Notes under the pieces: generated by a model
The model's database searches: none
The model's input: only the letters and a program-made list of their open reading frames with translations
Told to the model about the DNA's origin: nothing
Translations under genes and position numbers: made by a program
Part shown: positions 33,287 through 42,038 of the stretch, piece by piece
Position numbering within the stretch: the stretch's first letter is position 1
Layout of the letters: every line of letters begins with the position of its first letter
Assembly (NCBI RefSeq): GCF_000425265.1
Contig: NZ_KE384342.1
Coordinates: forward strand, 275,528 to 339,527
DNA length: 64,000 nucleotides
Direction: 5' to 3'
Origin: Maridesulfovibrio zosterae DSM 11974
GTDB lineage: Bacteria > Desulfobacterota > Desulfovibrionia > Desulfovibrionales > Desulfovibrionaceae

Positions 33287-34395
33287 TTTTTCCGCCGTAT
33301 GCGTGTAGCAGATAATTTCTGATAAGATCATCAAGCTCGCCGTCGAGAACAGCCTCAACATTGCCATCTTCCGCTCCGCAGCGGTGATCTTTAACCAGCC
33401 TGTATGGTTGAAGAGTATATGTTTTGATCTGGCTTCCCCAAGCAATAGAGTCCTTGGTTGAGTAGTCAGCTTTTTTACTTTCTTCCTGCTTCTTAAGTTC
33501 CCTCTCGTACAATCTTGATTTCAGAACTTTCATTGCAGTTTCTTTATTCTTTAGCTGCGACTTTTCATTTTGGCACTGAACTACTATGTTAGTTGGCAGA
33601 TGAGTGATGCGAACGGCTGAGTTTGTTTTATTGACATGCTGCCCACCCGGACCGCTTGCTCTGAACACATCCACTCTTATGTCTTCATCTTTAACTTCAA
33701 TTTCAATATCTTGAGATATTTCTGGGTAAACATCAACTGATGCGAAAGATGTGTGGCGTCTTCCGGACGCATCATACGGTGAAATACGAATCAATCGATG
33801 AATTCCAGCTTCACCTTTGAGAAAACCGTAAGCATAAAGGCCCTGAATTCGAAGTGTAACACTTTTAATTCCGGCTTCATCATCGGGTTGGTAATCAAGA
33901 TAGCTTGTTTTCCAGTTGCGCTTGTCGCACCAGCGTAGATACATGCGTAGAAGCATTTCAGCCCAGTCTTGGGATTCAATTCCCCCAGCGCCGGGGTGAA
34001 TTTCCAAAATAGCAGTGCTTTTGTCTTCGGGGTTCGATAGCAGTGTTGACAGTTCAGTCTGTTCTACAAGGCTTACCAGTTTATTAACATTTTCAGACAG
34101 GGCTTCAAGAATATCCTGATCCTGATCTTCCGCCGCAAGAGTCAGCCATTCTTCTACATCATCTTTTGCGGTAGATAACGCTTCATAAGATGAAACTTTT
34201 TCTTCAAGAACAGATTTTTCGCGCAGGACAGGTGTAAGTTCATCTGGTTTATCCCATGCACCGGGTTTACTAAGATCGTGTTCTATTTCTTCTAAACGTT
34301 CTTTGCTTTGAGCGTGGTCAAAGACGCCCCCATAGGGTTTCATATTTTTGTATACAGTCCGTTGCCTTGGATCTTAGATCTGAAAATTGAAGCAT
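33276..34395 (-). CDS. prfB: Peptide chain release factor 2, with programmed +1 frameshift
   Basis: Recognises UGA/UAA and releases the peptide. The gene is in two frames: ATG 34395 opens 25 codons ending CTT-TGA (TGA 34318-34320). The ribosome slips +1 at CTT and continues from GAC (34317-34319) to 33276, giving 372 residues. The joined protein reads ...KYETLWGRL-FDHAQSKERLEEIE, the normal RF2 helix. GGQ is in SGPGGQHVN; the stop-codon-reading tripeptide is SPY here where E. coli has SPF. A caller would start it wrongly at ATG 34343. It follows lnt by 18 bases. Confidence 0.95.
34317..34331 (-). promoter_or_regulatory. RF2 frameshift signal
   Basis: On the minus strand GGGGG-CGT-CTT-TGA-C: an anti-SD-binding G5, three bases, then the slip codon and stop. 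Spacing is identical to E. coli AGGGGG-TAT-CTT-TGA-C. Low RF2 favours the slip, so the factor autoregulates itself. Confidence 0.92.
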
Positions 34396-34413
34396 ATTAG
34401 AGTTGATAATCCT

Positions 34414-35937
34414 TTATATTTTTAATTTGCTGTTTTTTCTGGTCATTAAAAAGATCCAGCCACTAAGCATGATCGTAAGTATTACGGGACCGAATGTAAC
34501 AGCTTTATAATTTGCGTGGAAAAAAGTTTCTCCGGATATTAGCTGTGGATTAGTCAGCACAGCTGCATCAACGAATAATCCTGTAGTATCATGAACCTGT
34601 CCAAGAGGGTCAATACATCCTGAAATACCGGTATTGGTCCCTCTTATAAGATAACGCCCCTGTTCTACGGCTCTAAGAGAAACAAGCGCAAGGTGCTGCA
34701 ATGGTGCTGAAGTGTTGCCATACCATGCATCGTTACTGATATTAATCAGCAGGTTGGCCCCCTTTTCAACTCTTTCCTGTGCAAGTTCAGGGAAGACTCC
34801 TTCATAACAAATGAGCATTCCTATAGCAAGGTTTCCGCTTTCAAGAGGGCTGGGATCATCACCGGGAATAAAGTCACCAGCTCCCTGCACAAGTTTATCC
34901 AAGGGCAGATAGTCCTTAAGGGGAACATATTCACCAAAAGGAACGAGGTGAGACTTGTCGTACCAATCTAAAGTGATTGTTTCAGGCTTTATGAGAAAAG
35001 CACGGTTATACAGAGAAAAACTTTTAGGGCCGTGTAATATATAGCCAGGGGCTCCTGTAAGCACTGCTGTATTTGTTCTGGTAGCAAAATTGAACAGTCT
35101 GGCTCGCATTATACTGGGGTCTTGAATATAAAACGGCATTGCCGTTTCAGGCCAGATAATCAGATCAGCTTTATCTGTAAGCTGTTCACTTAGTTTTATA
35201 TATTTATCAAGAGTAGCTTTTCTATATTTTGAGTCCCATTTTTTGGCTTGATCAATGTTTCCCTGAACAATTCCTATGGATGCAGTTCCTGTAGATTTTA
35301 GTGCAGTAAAATCTTCAGGAGCAGTTCTTGCTCCCCCGAAAACAAGTACTACTGCAATTACCACAATTGACCATACTTTTGCAGCGTTTGAAATTTTCCA
35401 GACTAGAATTGAGGTTGCTACAGAAACAAGTAAACCTGATAAGCCATATGCTCCTATGAATGCAGCTCCCTGAATCCATTCAGGGCGGGAAGCAAAGGCT
35501 GCGGAGAGTGTCATCCATGGAAATCCCGTGAAAAAGATTCCTTGAGCCGTTTCCATTGTTGCCCATAATAGTGCGCTGAAAAGGCACAGTATAAATGGGG
35601 GAAGAACTCGGGCTGCATAAGTAATTATGTATGTATACAGTCCGTAATAAACGCCGACTGCCATTGAAATCAGAACAGGGCATGGAATAGCAAGAGCCCA
35701 GGATAACCCTCCATATACACCGACTGGGTAAGCTACCCAGTACATGCATATCAGTGCTGCCAGTGTGCCTGCTATCCAACCTCTTTTCATAGCTTTTTTA
35801 GGCGAGTGGGTTGAAAATGCTATATAACCAAGTGCCATGGGAAAGCCCAGAACAGCTGCTGGCAGATGAAGGAATGGATTGGCATAGCCAAGTCCGGCAG
35901 AGAGCATAGCAATAAGAATAGGGATGGCTTTATACAT
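34414..35937 (-). CDS. lnt: Apolipoprotein N-acyltransferase Lnt
   Basis: Adds the third acyl chain to bacterial lipoproteins, making them competent for the Lol exporter encoded near 2-4 kb. 507 residues from ATG 35937; an upstream open extension reads through the neighbouring gene. Six to seven membrane helices (about 1-210) precede the nitrilase domain. The catalytic triad regions are visible: Glu in IIWPETAMPF, Lys in YDKSHLVPFGEY and Cys in LICYEGVFPEL. A final helix is near 480-500. It lies directly downstream of a CorC-type gene, as lnt does in E. coli (ybeX-lnt). Confidence 0.95.
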   Translation of the reverse strand: MYKAIPILIAMLSAGLGYANPFLHLPAAVLGFPMALGYIAFSTHSPKKAMKRGWIAGTLAALICMYWVAYPVGVYGGLSWALAIPCPVLISMAVGVYYGLYTYIITYAARVLPPFILCLFSALLWATMETAQGIFFTGFPWMTLSAAFASRPEWIQGAAFIGAYGLSGLLVSVATSILVWKISNAAKVWSIVVIAVVLVFGGARTAPEDFTALKSTGTASIGIVQGNIDQAKKWDSKYRKATLDKYIKLSEQLTDKADLIIWPETAMPFYIQDPSIMRARLFNFATRTNTAVLTGAPGYILHGPKSFSLYNRAFLIKPETITLDWYDKSHLVPFGEYVPLKDYLPLDKLVQGAGDFIPGDDPSPLESGNLAIGMLICYEGVFPELAQERVEKGANLLINISNDAWYGNTSAPLQHLALVSLRAVEQGRYLIRGTNTGISGCIDPLGQVHDTTGLFVDAAVLTNPQLISGETFFHANYKAVTFGPVILTIMLSGWIFLMTRKNSKLKI

Positions 35938-35938
35938 T

Positions 35939-36757
35939 CTATTTTCCGCTGGGAGGATCAACAAGAATAGAGATAATCTGTTTGGCATCTCCTTCATGTA
36001 CAGTAAATTTATATCCTGAAATATTAAGGAATTCTCCAATGCTGGGGATACGCCCGGTTAGCTCTGAAAGATATCCTCCAATAGAATCCACATGTTCTGA
36101 ATCAAGATGTAATCCGAATTTTTCAGAAACTTCAGTTAACGGGATTCTTCCAGATATGAGAAAACTCCCGTTTTCAAGTTCTTCAAAATCTGAAGGGCGT
36201 TCGGCATCATGCTCATCTGCTATATCACCGACGATTTCTTCGAGGACATCTTCCATAGTCAGCATGCCGGATGTTCCGCCGTATTCATCTTGGAGTATTG
36301 CAATATGTATACGTCCAGACTGGAATTCTTTAAGAAGAGTCTTTACTTTGATATTTTCAGAGACAAAGAAAGCGTGTCGCATGATTTTTTCAAGACCAAT
36401 ATTTATATCACCATGTAATAGTGGGGATATAATATCCTTAGCGTGGATGATGCCAACGATTTTATCCTTAGTATCATGATATACTGGGATTCGTGAATGA
36501 CCACGTTCAATAATCAGCCGTGCAACTTCAGCAATTCCATCATCAATTTCCACTCCGACCATGTCAGTACGGGGAATCATGATTTCACTTGCTTCTGTGT
36601 CTTTCAGCTCAAGGACATTAAGTAGCATGGAAACTACTTCATCTTTGATTTCGCCATCTTCACTTGCTTCAAGAATATGTTCTTCTAAAGGTGAGTCTGT
36701 TTTCTTGAAAATACTGACCATTTTGGCCCACAATCGGCCTTCAGAACCGTCGTCCAA
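35939..36757 (-). CDS. CBS-pair/CorC_HlyC domain protein
   Basis: 272 residues with no membrane region. A CBS pair follows a short leader (EIMIPRTDMVGVEIDDG at about 58, HSRIPVYHDTKDKIVGIIHAKD at about 90), with a second CBS repeat around 130-170. A C-terminal CorC_HlyC domain (SFLISGRIPLTEVSEKFGL) follows. Homologues of E. coli YbeX/CorC are linked to magnesium efflux and ribosome maturation. It ends one base before lnt starts. Confidence 0.9.
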   Translation of the reverse strand: MDDGSEGRLWAKMVSIFKKTDSPLEEHILEASEDGEIKDEVVSMLLNVLELKDTEASEIMIPRTDMVGVEIDDGIAEVARLIIERGHSRIPVYHDTKDKIVGIIHAKDIISPLLHGDINIGLEKIMRHAFFVSENIKVKTLLKEFQSGRIHIAILQDEYGGTSGMLTMEDVLEEIVGDIADEHDAERPSDFEELENGSFLISGRIPLTEVSEKFGLHLDSEHVDSIGGYLSELTGRIPSIGEFLNISGYKFTVHEGDAKQIISILVDPPSGK

Positions 36758-36873
36758 TTCAATGCTCCTTTTTGCGGTTATTATATATCACTTAGAAAAT
36801 GTATTTATCAAATTTAGTGTATAACTACTTAGTATGTGTTGTTCGTGTCAACAGGCATATGTATTTGTTACAA

Positions 36874-37908
36874 TTATTCATTACCACTGCGATAAAGCTC
36901 AAGATATAGATTATAACTCCAGTCATCCATTTCAGGGCATCCACCTTTTGTAAATCTTTCCCATTTAGGTTTATGGGTGTCTTCGTCATAACCTTTGAAC
37001 TGTGCTTCAAAGGAAAGGCCTATTTGGGCTTGTCCCCGGCTTGGATCCATGAAAATTCTTCTGACTTTGGAAACAAATAAATAGCGGATAATACCGCGGC
37101 TTCCAGTATCAACGAGGCTTAATAAAACTAAAAAATTCTGACCGGGTTTGAGGTTTATTTTTGAAGCTCTTTTCGCGGTCATATGTGTCAATTCCAGAGC
37201 AAGTCCACCTCCTGATATATCTGCAAGGAAAATGCTGGAGTCTTTTCCACCCATATATCCGGGAGTGTACTCGCCATTTGTCGCTATAAATTTGAGTCCG
37301 GCTGCCATTCCCTGCTTGGAATCAGGAATAATGTTTACATAATCATAGTAACGGGATGGAGGGGAGACTCTAAGGAATTCACGTTTTTGGCTTTGTTCAA
37401 TATATTCAGGAATATTAATATGAATATTCTTATATTGAGATCCTTTAGAGGTAATATCGGTTATGACCGAGTTGAAGTTATAAAAAACAACCATGCCACT
37501 TTGTTTTGTCGGGATATGAAAGAAACCGGTCACTTCTTTTCCAATCCAATTCTTTCCAATTCCGTTTTGTGTTCCGACTTCCAGAATAATTGATTTTTCT
37601 ACGTCTATAATCGAGCAGGCTATTGTACGTCTTTTTTCCGATTTAGCATAAAAGCTTAAATCAACCTTTGATCGGTATACAAGAGCTGTTTCAAATATAT
37701 TAAAGAGTTGTTTTTGGTCTGTTATCCAGCTGGGCGGGGATGAATTAAGACGTTTTTTTAATTGTCTGTTGTTATACCAGAGCACGGATGCAACAATAGA
37801 CGCAAGAATAAACCCAAGAATAATCAACATGTTGATAGTTTCTTGAGGGAGTCCAGTTTCCCCGAAGCCACGGAGAACCTTGTACATATATTCTTGATCT
37901 GCGGCCAT
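36874..37908 (-). CDS. Membrane-anchored PilZ domain protein
   Basis: 344 residues with one transmembrane helix (about 24-46, MLIILGFILASIVASVLWY). A YcgR-N-like region follows, then a PilZ domain. Its c-di-GMP motif RxxxR is REFLR (about 175-179), and the second motif D-x-S-x-x-G is DISGGGLAL (about 228-236). The two motifs are separated by a 45-residue insertion. It may be a c-di-GMP receptor acting on motility or envelope functions, and a diguanylate cyclase lies 4 kb away. Separate transcription unit. Confidence 0.85.
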   Translation of the reverse strand: MAADQEYMYKVLRGFGETGLPQETINMLIILGFILASIVASVLWYNNRQLKKRLNSSPPSWITDQKQLFNIFETALVYRSKVDLSFYAKSEKRRTIACSIIDVEKSIILEVGTQNGIGKNWIGKEVTGFFHIPTKQSGMVVFYNFNSVITDITSKGSQYKNIHINIPEYIEQSQKREFLRVSPPSRYYDYVNIIPDSKQGMAAGLKFIATNGEYTPGYMGGKDSSIFLADISGGGLALELTHMTAKRASKINLKPGQNFLVLLSLVDTGSRGIIRYLFVSKVRRIFMDPSRGQAQIGLSFEAQFKGYDEDTHKPKWERFTKGGCPEMDDWSYNLYLELYRSGNE

Positions 37909-38022
37909 TGGATACCTGATTAATAATAACTAAATTTAAAAGCCATTTTTTAAATCGTACTTTTTTTTTACCATTTTGGGAAGCAAATGCCGAGATAATA
38001 AAGCTTTATTTTGTATTAATAA

Positions 38023-39906
38023 TTAAATGGCTCCGATCTTTTTTAAATGAATTTCAATGGATGAAATTGCTGCTGGAGTAATTCCGGAAATTCTGCTGGC
38101 CTGACCAAGGGTCAGTGGGTGTACTTCTGTCAGTTTTTCAACTGCTTCACGCGTCAGTCCGGCGATTTCCGAATAAACAATGTTATCCGGCAGAGATACT
38201 GATTCCATTCTACGGAACTTATTAACCAGCTCATGTTGTCTTACAAGATACCCTTCATATTTGACCTGTGTTTCGGCTTCTAAAAGAATATTGTCAGGGT
38301 ATTGTGAAATATCTTTCCAGAAATGTTTCATGTCTTCAATGGAAAGCTCTGGCTGACGTAGTATTGCTGCAAGAGGTACTGATTTATTCGGAGCTGTGCC
38401 GCCTATTTCTGCCAATAGTTCACGGGTTGGGAGGTTCGGCTTGATTTGGACTGAATTAAGTTTATTAAGGACCTTGTCCAGGCCTTCTTTTTTTGCGCTG
38501 TAAAGAGCCCAATGCTCATCTTTAACCAATCCAAGGTCACGACCAATTTCCGTAAGACGCAGGTCTGCATTACCTTCTCGCAGCAGCAGTCTGTATTCTG
38601 CTCTGGATGTAAACATTCGGTATGGTTCCTGCGTCCCTTTAGTTACCAGATCGTCTACCAGCACAGCAATATATGCCTGATCACGTGAAAGAACGAAAGG
38701 TTCACGTCCATCGAGCTTGCAGAATACGTTACAGGCTGCCCAGAGACCTTGAGCTGCAGCTTCTTCATAACCGGATGTGCCGTTAATCTGACCTGCCAGA
38801 TAAAGTCCGGGTAGTACTTTGGTTTCAAGTGTAGGCAGCAGCTGCGTTGGTGGAACGAAGTCATATTCAATGGCATAACCAGGACGTACAATCTGGGCTT
38901 CCTCCAATCCCTCAATAGAATTGATCATACGTTTCTGGATATCGAGCGGCAGGCTTGTGGGGATGCCGCTAGGGTATATTTCGGGGCTCTCATATCCTTC
39001 CGGCTCCAGAAAGATCTGATGGCGGTTTTTTTCTGGAAATCTGGCAACCTTATCTTCAATAGATGGACAATAGCGTGCTCCTGTCCCTTTGATTACTCCG
39101 GTGAACATAGGTGAGCGTTCAAATCCACTGCGAATAGCTTCATGAGCTTTTTCATTTGTGTAAGTGATGTAGCAGGGGACCTGTGGAAGATTTATTTCAG
39201 TGGTTCGGAAACTAAAGGGTTGAGGCGGATTATCACCATGTTGTACTTCCAGTTTATCAAAATCTATTGAATCTTTGAGTAGGCGTGGTGTTGTGCCTGT
39301 TTTTAGTCTTCCCAGAGTCAGGCCTATCTTACGAAGACTTGCTGACATTCCTATAGAAGCAGGGTCACCCATACGGCCGCCGCTAAAATTCTCCAGACCG
39401 ATATGAATCAGCCCTTGTAGAAATGTTCCAGTAGTCAGCATTACTGAGTGGGATAGAAATTCTTCGCCGATACCTGTTGTAACTCCAGCTGCTTTCCCGT
39501 CTTCGACAATCAAAGATTCAGCTGTATCCTGACGGACCCAAAGATTTTCCTGTGCAAAAATATCTTTTTGGACAACACGCATATATTCGTTGCGGTCCAT
39601 CTGCGCACGGCTGGCTCTTACGGCAGGTCCTTTTCTGGTGTTAAGGATACGGAACTGAATTCCGGCTTTATCAGCCCAGAGCCCCATATAGCCACCTAGA
39701 GCGTCAATCTCTTTGACCATGTGTCCCTTTGCGAGACCGCCAATGGCCGGATTACAGGACAAATGTCCTATCCGGTCAACATTAATGGTCAACAGTAAAG
39801 TCTTAAGGCCAAGATTAGCAGCAGTCATGGCTGCTTCACATCCAGCATGCCCTGCTCCTGCTACAATGAGATCAAATTTTTTCGGTGGTGGCTGTTTTCT
39901 AATCAT
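38023..39906 (-). CDS. mnmG: tRNA uridine-5-carboxymethylaminomethyl modification enzyme MnmG (GidA)
   Basis: FAD-binding partner of MnmE that modifies the wobble uridine. 627 residues: Rossmann motif VAGAGHAGCEAAM (15-27), CNPAIGGLAKGHMVKEIDALGG (about 50-71) and LKTGTTPRL. The helical C-terminal domain ends IHPLTLGQASRISGITPAAISSIEIHLKK-like (EVHPLTLGQASRI). No MnmE gene is in the window. Confidence 0.97.
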   Translation of the reverse strand: MIRKQPPPKKFDLIVAGAGHAGCEAAMTAANLGLKTLLLTINVDRIGHLSCNPAIGGLAKGHMVKEIDALGGYMGLWADKAGIQFRILNTRKGPAVRASRAQMDRNEYMRVVQKDIFAQENLWVRQDTAESLIVEDGKAAGVTTGIGEEFLSHSVMLTTGTFLQGLIHIGLENFSGGRMGDPASIGMSASLRKIGLTLGRLKTGTTPRLLKDSIDFDKLEVQHGDNPPQPFSFRTTEINLPQVPCYITYTNEKAHEAIRSGFERSPMFTGVIKGTGARYCPSIEDKVARFPEKNRHQIFLEPEGYESPEIYPSGIPTSLPLDIQKRMINSIEGLEEAQIVRPGYAIEYDFVPPTQLLPTLETKVLPGLYLAGQINGTSGYEEAAAQGLWAACNVFCKLDGREPFVLSRDQAYIAVLVDDLVTKGTQEPYRMFTSRAEYRLLLREGNADLRLTEIGRDLGLVKDEHWALYSAKKEGLDKVLNKLNSVQIKPNLPTRELLAEIGGTAPNKSVPLAAILRQPELSIEDMKHFWKDISQYPDNILLEAETQVKYEGYLVRQHELVNKFRRMESVSLPDNIVYSEIAGLTREAVEKLTEVHPLTLGQASRISGITPAAISSIEIHLKKIGAI

Positions 39907-39921
39907 TTCGATAACTATTTT

Positions 39922-39966
39922 GCTATAGGTATTCTATAGCTTTTTTTAGTGCGCTATGCGCTTTTT
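39922..39966 (+). terminator. Tandem plus-sense terminator-like hairpins in the mnmG leader
   Basis: GCTATAG-GTATT-CTATAGC is followed by T7 (39941-39947). Shortly after, GCGC-TAT-GCGC (39951-39961) is followed by T5. On the plus strand these look like intrinsic terminators, although no plus-strand gene ends here; on the minus strand they would be 5'-leader hairpins of mnmG. Confidence 0.5.
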
Positions 39967-40152
39967 ATTGGGGTCTCTCCAAGAGAACAGTTCTTTGAAA
40001 ATTCTCAGAGTCTTATGGAGGAAATTTTTATAGGTCTTCCGCGGTAAGGTTTATATGTTTTAATAAATTAGAACTGTCTTACTTCGGACCTTTTGGGCGG
40101 TTGTTTATGTCTTCTGGGTAAAATTAACAATAAAAAGGTTGGTTCCTTAATT

Positions 40153-40184
40153 CCCCGGAGAGGCTACCTGTAACCTCTCCGGGG
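40153..40184 (-). repeat. Stop-proximal hairpin of the M20 peptidase gene
   Basis: CCCCGGAGAGG pairs perfectly with CCTCTCCGGGG around a 10-base loop, 11 bases past the stop codon. No clear T-run follows, so it is a weak terminator or a 3' stabiliser. Its arm shares CGGAGAGG with the hairpin after proC at 56677-56711. Confidence 0.7.
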
Positions 40185-40195
40185 TAAAGAAATTA

Positions 40196-41416
40196 TTAAA
40201 AAGGTAAAAGAGCCATTACCTTAGCATCATTTAAGGTATTTTTGACAGATCCTGTTTCGTTAGGCTGATGAGCCTGATTCAACAGTGTTGACCATACAAC
40301 GGTCTGATACCCTAGTTTGCGTAGATCAGAGGCCACTGTACCTCCACCAATTCCGCAGGGTTTCGCATCTGCTCCGTAGATTTCTTTGACCGCAAAAATT
40401 ACTTTTTCTACGATTTCAGAATCAACAGATGTCGGAGGTGCTGCCTGATTTTCATTTTCTACTTCTACAGTTATTTTTACTCCGTATTCTTCTGCTACGT
40501 ATAATGCCATTCCCTCAACCTGCTCCTTTACTTCAGCAAGATCGTAGGTGGGAAGTATACGGCAGTCGATATGGAATACATCTTTACCCGGCAGAGTATT
40601 AACGTTTTCGACATTTGCTTCTTTTTTTGTCGGAGCGAAAGTAGAGTAGGGTGGTGAGAAAAGTTTGTCTTCTTCGTCAAAATGATGCTGAAGTTCAGGT
40701 ACTTCTATAATCATTGCTGCAGCAGCAATAAGCGAGTTTACACCTTGTTCTGGCGTTGAAGCATGACACTGCTTGCCTTCAACGGTTACTTTAAACCAAA
40801 TAGTTGATTTTTCAGCAATTTCGACCATACTTGAATCTGAGTTACCATAATCGGGAACCAGGAAGAGGTCATTTTTTTTGAAAATATTTTGATGCTCTTT
40901 AAGTATATACTCAAGACCGTATTTACTTCCTGTCTCTTCGTCCGAAACGAAAATAAGACCAAGATTGATGCTCGGAGTTATGTCGGAATTCAGGAGTGCT
41001 TTTGCAGCTATAACGGAGCTGACGAGACCTTGATGATTATCTTCAACTCCACGACCATAGAGAGCATCTCCATCCTGTACCATCTGGAATGGATCTGTAC
41101 TCCAGAGACTTAAATCTCCAACCGGTACAACATCCATGTGAGAGATAATCCATAGAGTTCTGGAGTTATCCTGACCGGGGATCATTGTAACCAGATTGGG
41201 GCGGTATCCGCATTCAACCCGATTGTCGGGAGCATTATATGACTTAACTTCACCGAATCCATTTTCTTTCAGGTAATCAGTGAGAAAGTCGGCTTTGGCT
41301 TTTTCGCCGTCGCCGTTATTTGCCGGGCCGATGGCTGGAATGGAAACCAGTTTTGAATGAAGCTCAATTGCTTCGTTCTTCAGTTCGTCAATTTTGGACA
41401 GAAGCTGAGTAGGCAT
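40196..41416 (-). CDS. M20 family metallopeptidase (ArgE/DapE/CPG2 type)
   Basis: 406 residues. Metal-ligand signatures: SHMDVVPVGD (first His and Asp, about 94-103), EDNHQGLVS (about 124-132), SDEETGS (about 166-172) and the dimerisation domain between about 195 and 310. The C-terminal His ligand is in LNQAHQPNE. Substrate unresolved: deacylase, peptidase or succinyl-diaminopimelate desuccinylase are possible; the 406-residue size and EDNHQG favour a general peptidase. It has its own region between mnmG and a terminator. Confidence 0.88.
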   Translation of the reverse strand: MPTQLLSKIDELKNEAIELHSKLVSIPAIGPANNGDGEKAKADFLTDYLKENGFGEVKSYNAPDNRVECGYRPNLVTMIPGQDNSRTLWIISHMDVVPVGDLSLWSTDPFQMVQDGDALYGRGVEDNHQGLVSSVIAAKALLNSDITPSINLGLIFVSDEETGSKYGLEYILKEHQNIFKKNDLFLVPDYGNSDSSMVEIAEKSTIWFKVTVEGKQCHASTPEQGVNSLIAAAAMIIEVPELQHHFDEEDKLFSPPYSTFAPTKKEANVENVNTLPGKDVFHIDCRILPTYDLAEVKEQVEGMALYVAEEYGVKITVEVENENQAAPPTSVDSEIVEKVIFAVKEIYGADAKPCGIGGGTVASDLRKLGYQTVVWSTLLNQAHQPNETGSVKNTLNDAKVMALLPF

Positions 41417-41487
41417 TAGGTTGTCTCCGGTTATGGATCGAATTTAAAATTTCAAAAAATATCCGGTTAATTTTTTCCGGGGTCTAC

Positions 41488-41518
41488 AAAAGAAGAAGAG
41501 CCGGAACAAGTCCGGCTC
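41488..41518 (-). terminator. Terminator of the PxxKW gene
   Basis: GAGCCGGA pairs with TCCGGCTC around ACAAG. On the minus strand the stem is followed by TTCTTCTTTT. It lies about 90 bases after the PxxKW stop and upstream of the M20 gene. Confidence 0.75.
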
Positions 41519-41606
41519 CCATGATACACAAAAAGAATCAGTAGAAAAACAGTCATGAAGCTGTTTTTCCGGTATTGTAAGGCTTGCGACTTGCCTGAAA
41601 TACAGA

Positions 41607-41897
41607 CTAGCGACCGCGTGCAGCACGCTTGGATGCTTTGAGCGGGTTAACCTTGACTTTACCTTCTTTATCAACACCAGCGCGGACGTGTGTAGCGAAG
41701 TTACATACGCTGTGAGCCCATTTTACAGCTGGCTGTGCGTAGCTGGGGCAGTATTTCTTATCTTCGAAATCAACTGCACGTTCACAACCATCGCATTTTT
41801 CAACGATAGCTTCCATGATTACACCTTTGTAAGAAAGACCTTCAGCAGTCATTTCTGCACCTTCCAGTGCGTGGATTCTTGCATTCTTTTTAGCCAT
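41607..41897 (-). CDS. PxxKW family cysteine-rich protein
   Basis: 96 residues from ATG 41897, 7 bases after AGGAGG; 44 more codons upstream are open but carry no ribosome site. CDGCERAV, CPSYAQPAVKWAHSVCNFATHV contains the PAVKW signature and a conserved cysteine spacing. The Lys/Arg-rich tail (KASKRAARGR) could bind nucleic acid. The family is typical of sulfate reducers and its function is unknown. TTGACA about 110 bases upstream (on minus) may be its -35. Confidence 0.85.
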   Translation of the reverse strand: MAKKNARIHALEGAEMTAEGLSYKGVIMEAIVEKCDGCERAVDFEDKKYCPSYAQPAVKWAHSVCNFATHVRAGVDKEGKVKVNPLKASKRAARGR

Positions 41898-41920
41898 GTA
41901 GCGCCTCCTGTTTGGCAAGT

Positions 41921-41943
41921 CGCTTGCGGACAAGCGTTTTTTT
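41921..41943 (-). promoter_or_regulatory. Leader hairpin of the PxxKW gene
   Basis: CGCTTG-CGGA-CAAGCG is followed on plus by T7. Read as the minus-strand leader it is A7 then a stable 6-bp stem, 24 bases before the start codon. It could be a 5' stabiliser or an antisense terminator. Confidence 0.45.
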
Positions 41944-42038
41944 ATCTTAAGTTGCTTGGGAAAAGCACAATTCCCTATGCAGTGTTTACCTGTATTGTCA
42001 AGAAAAAAAACAGAGTGAAGTTGATTCAAATTAGTAAA

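Larger units (their letters stand above)
39907..40195. other. Intergenic region between mnmG and the M20 peptidase gene
   Basis: 289 bases hold two plus-sense terminator-like hairpins at 39922-39966 and the stop-proximal hairpin of the M20 gene at 40153-40184. The rest is AT-rich. TATAAA-like elements occur on the minus strand but no convincing -35 partner. No small ORF with a ribosome site was found. Confidence 0.4.

Noticed and set aside
33276-34343. prfB starting at ATG 34343
   Set aside because: Loses the RF2 N-terminal helix; the upstream ORF and CTT-TGA-C signal explain the frame.
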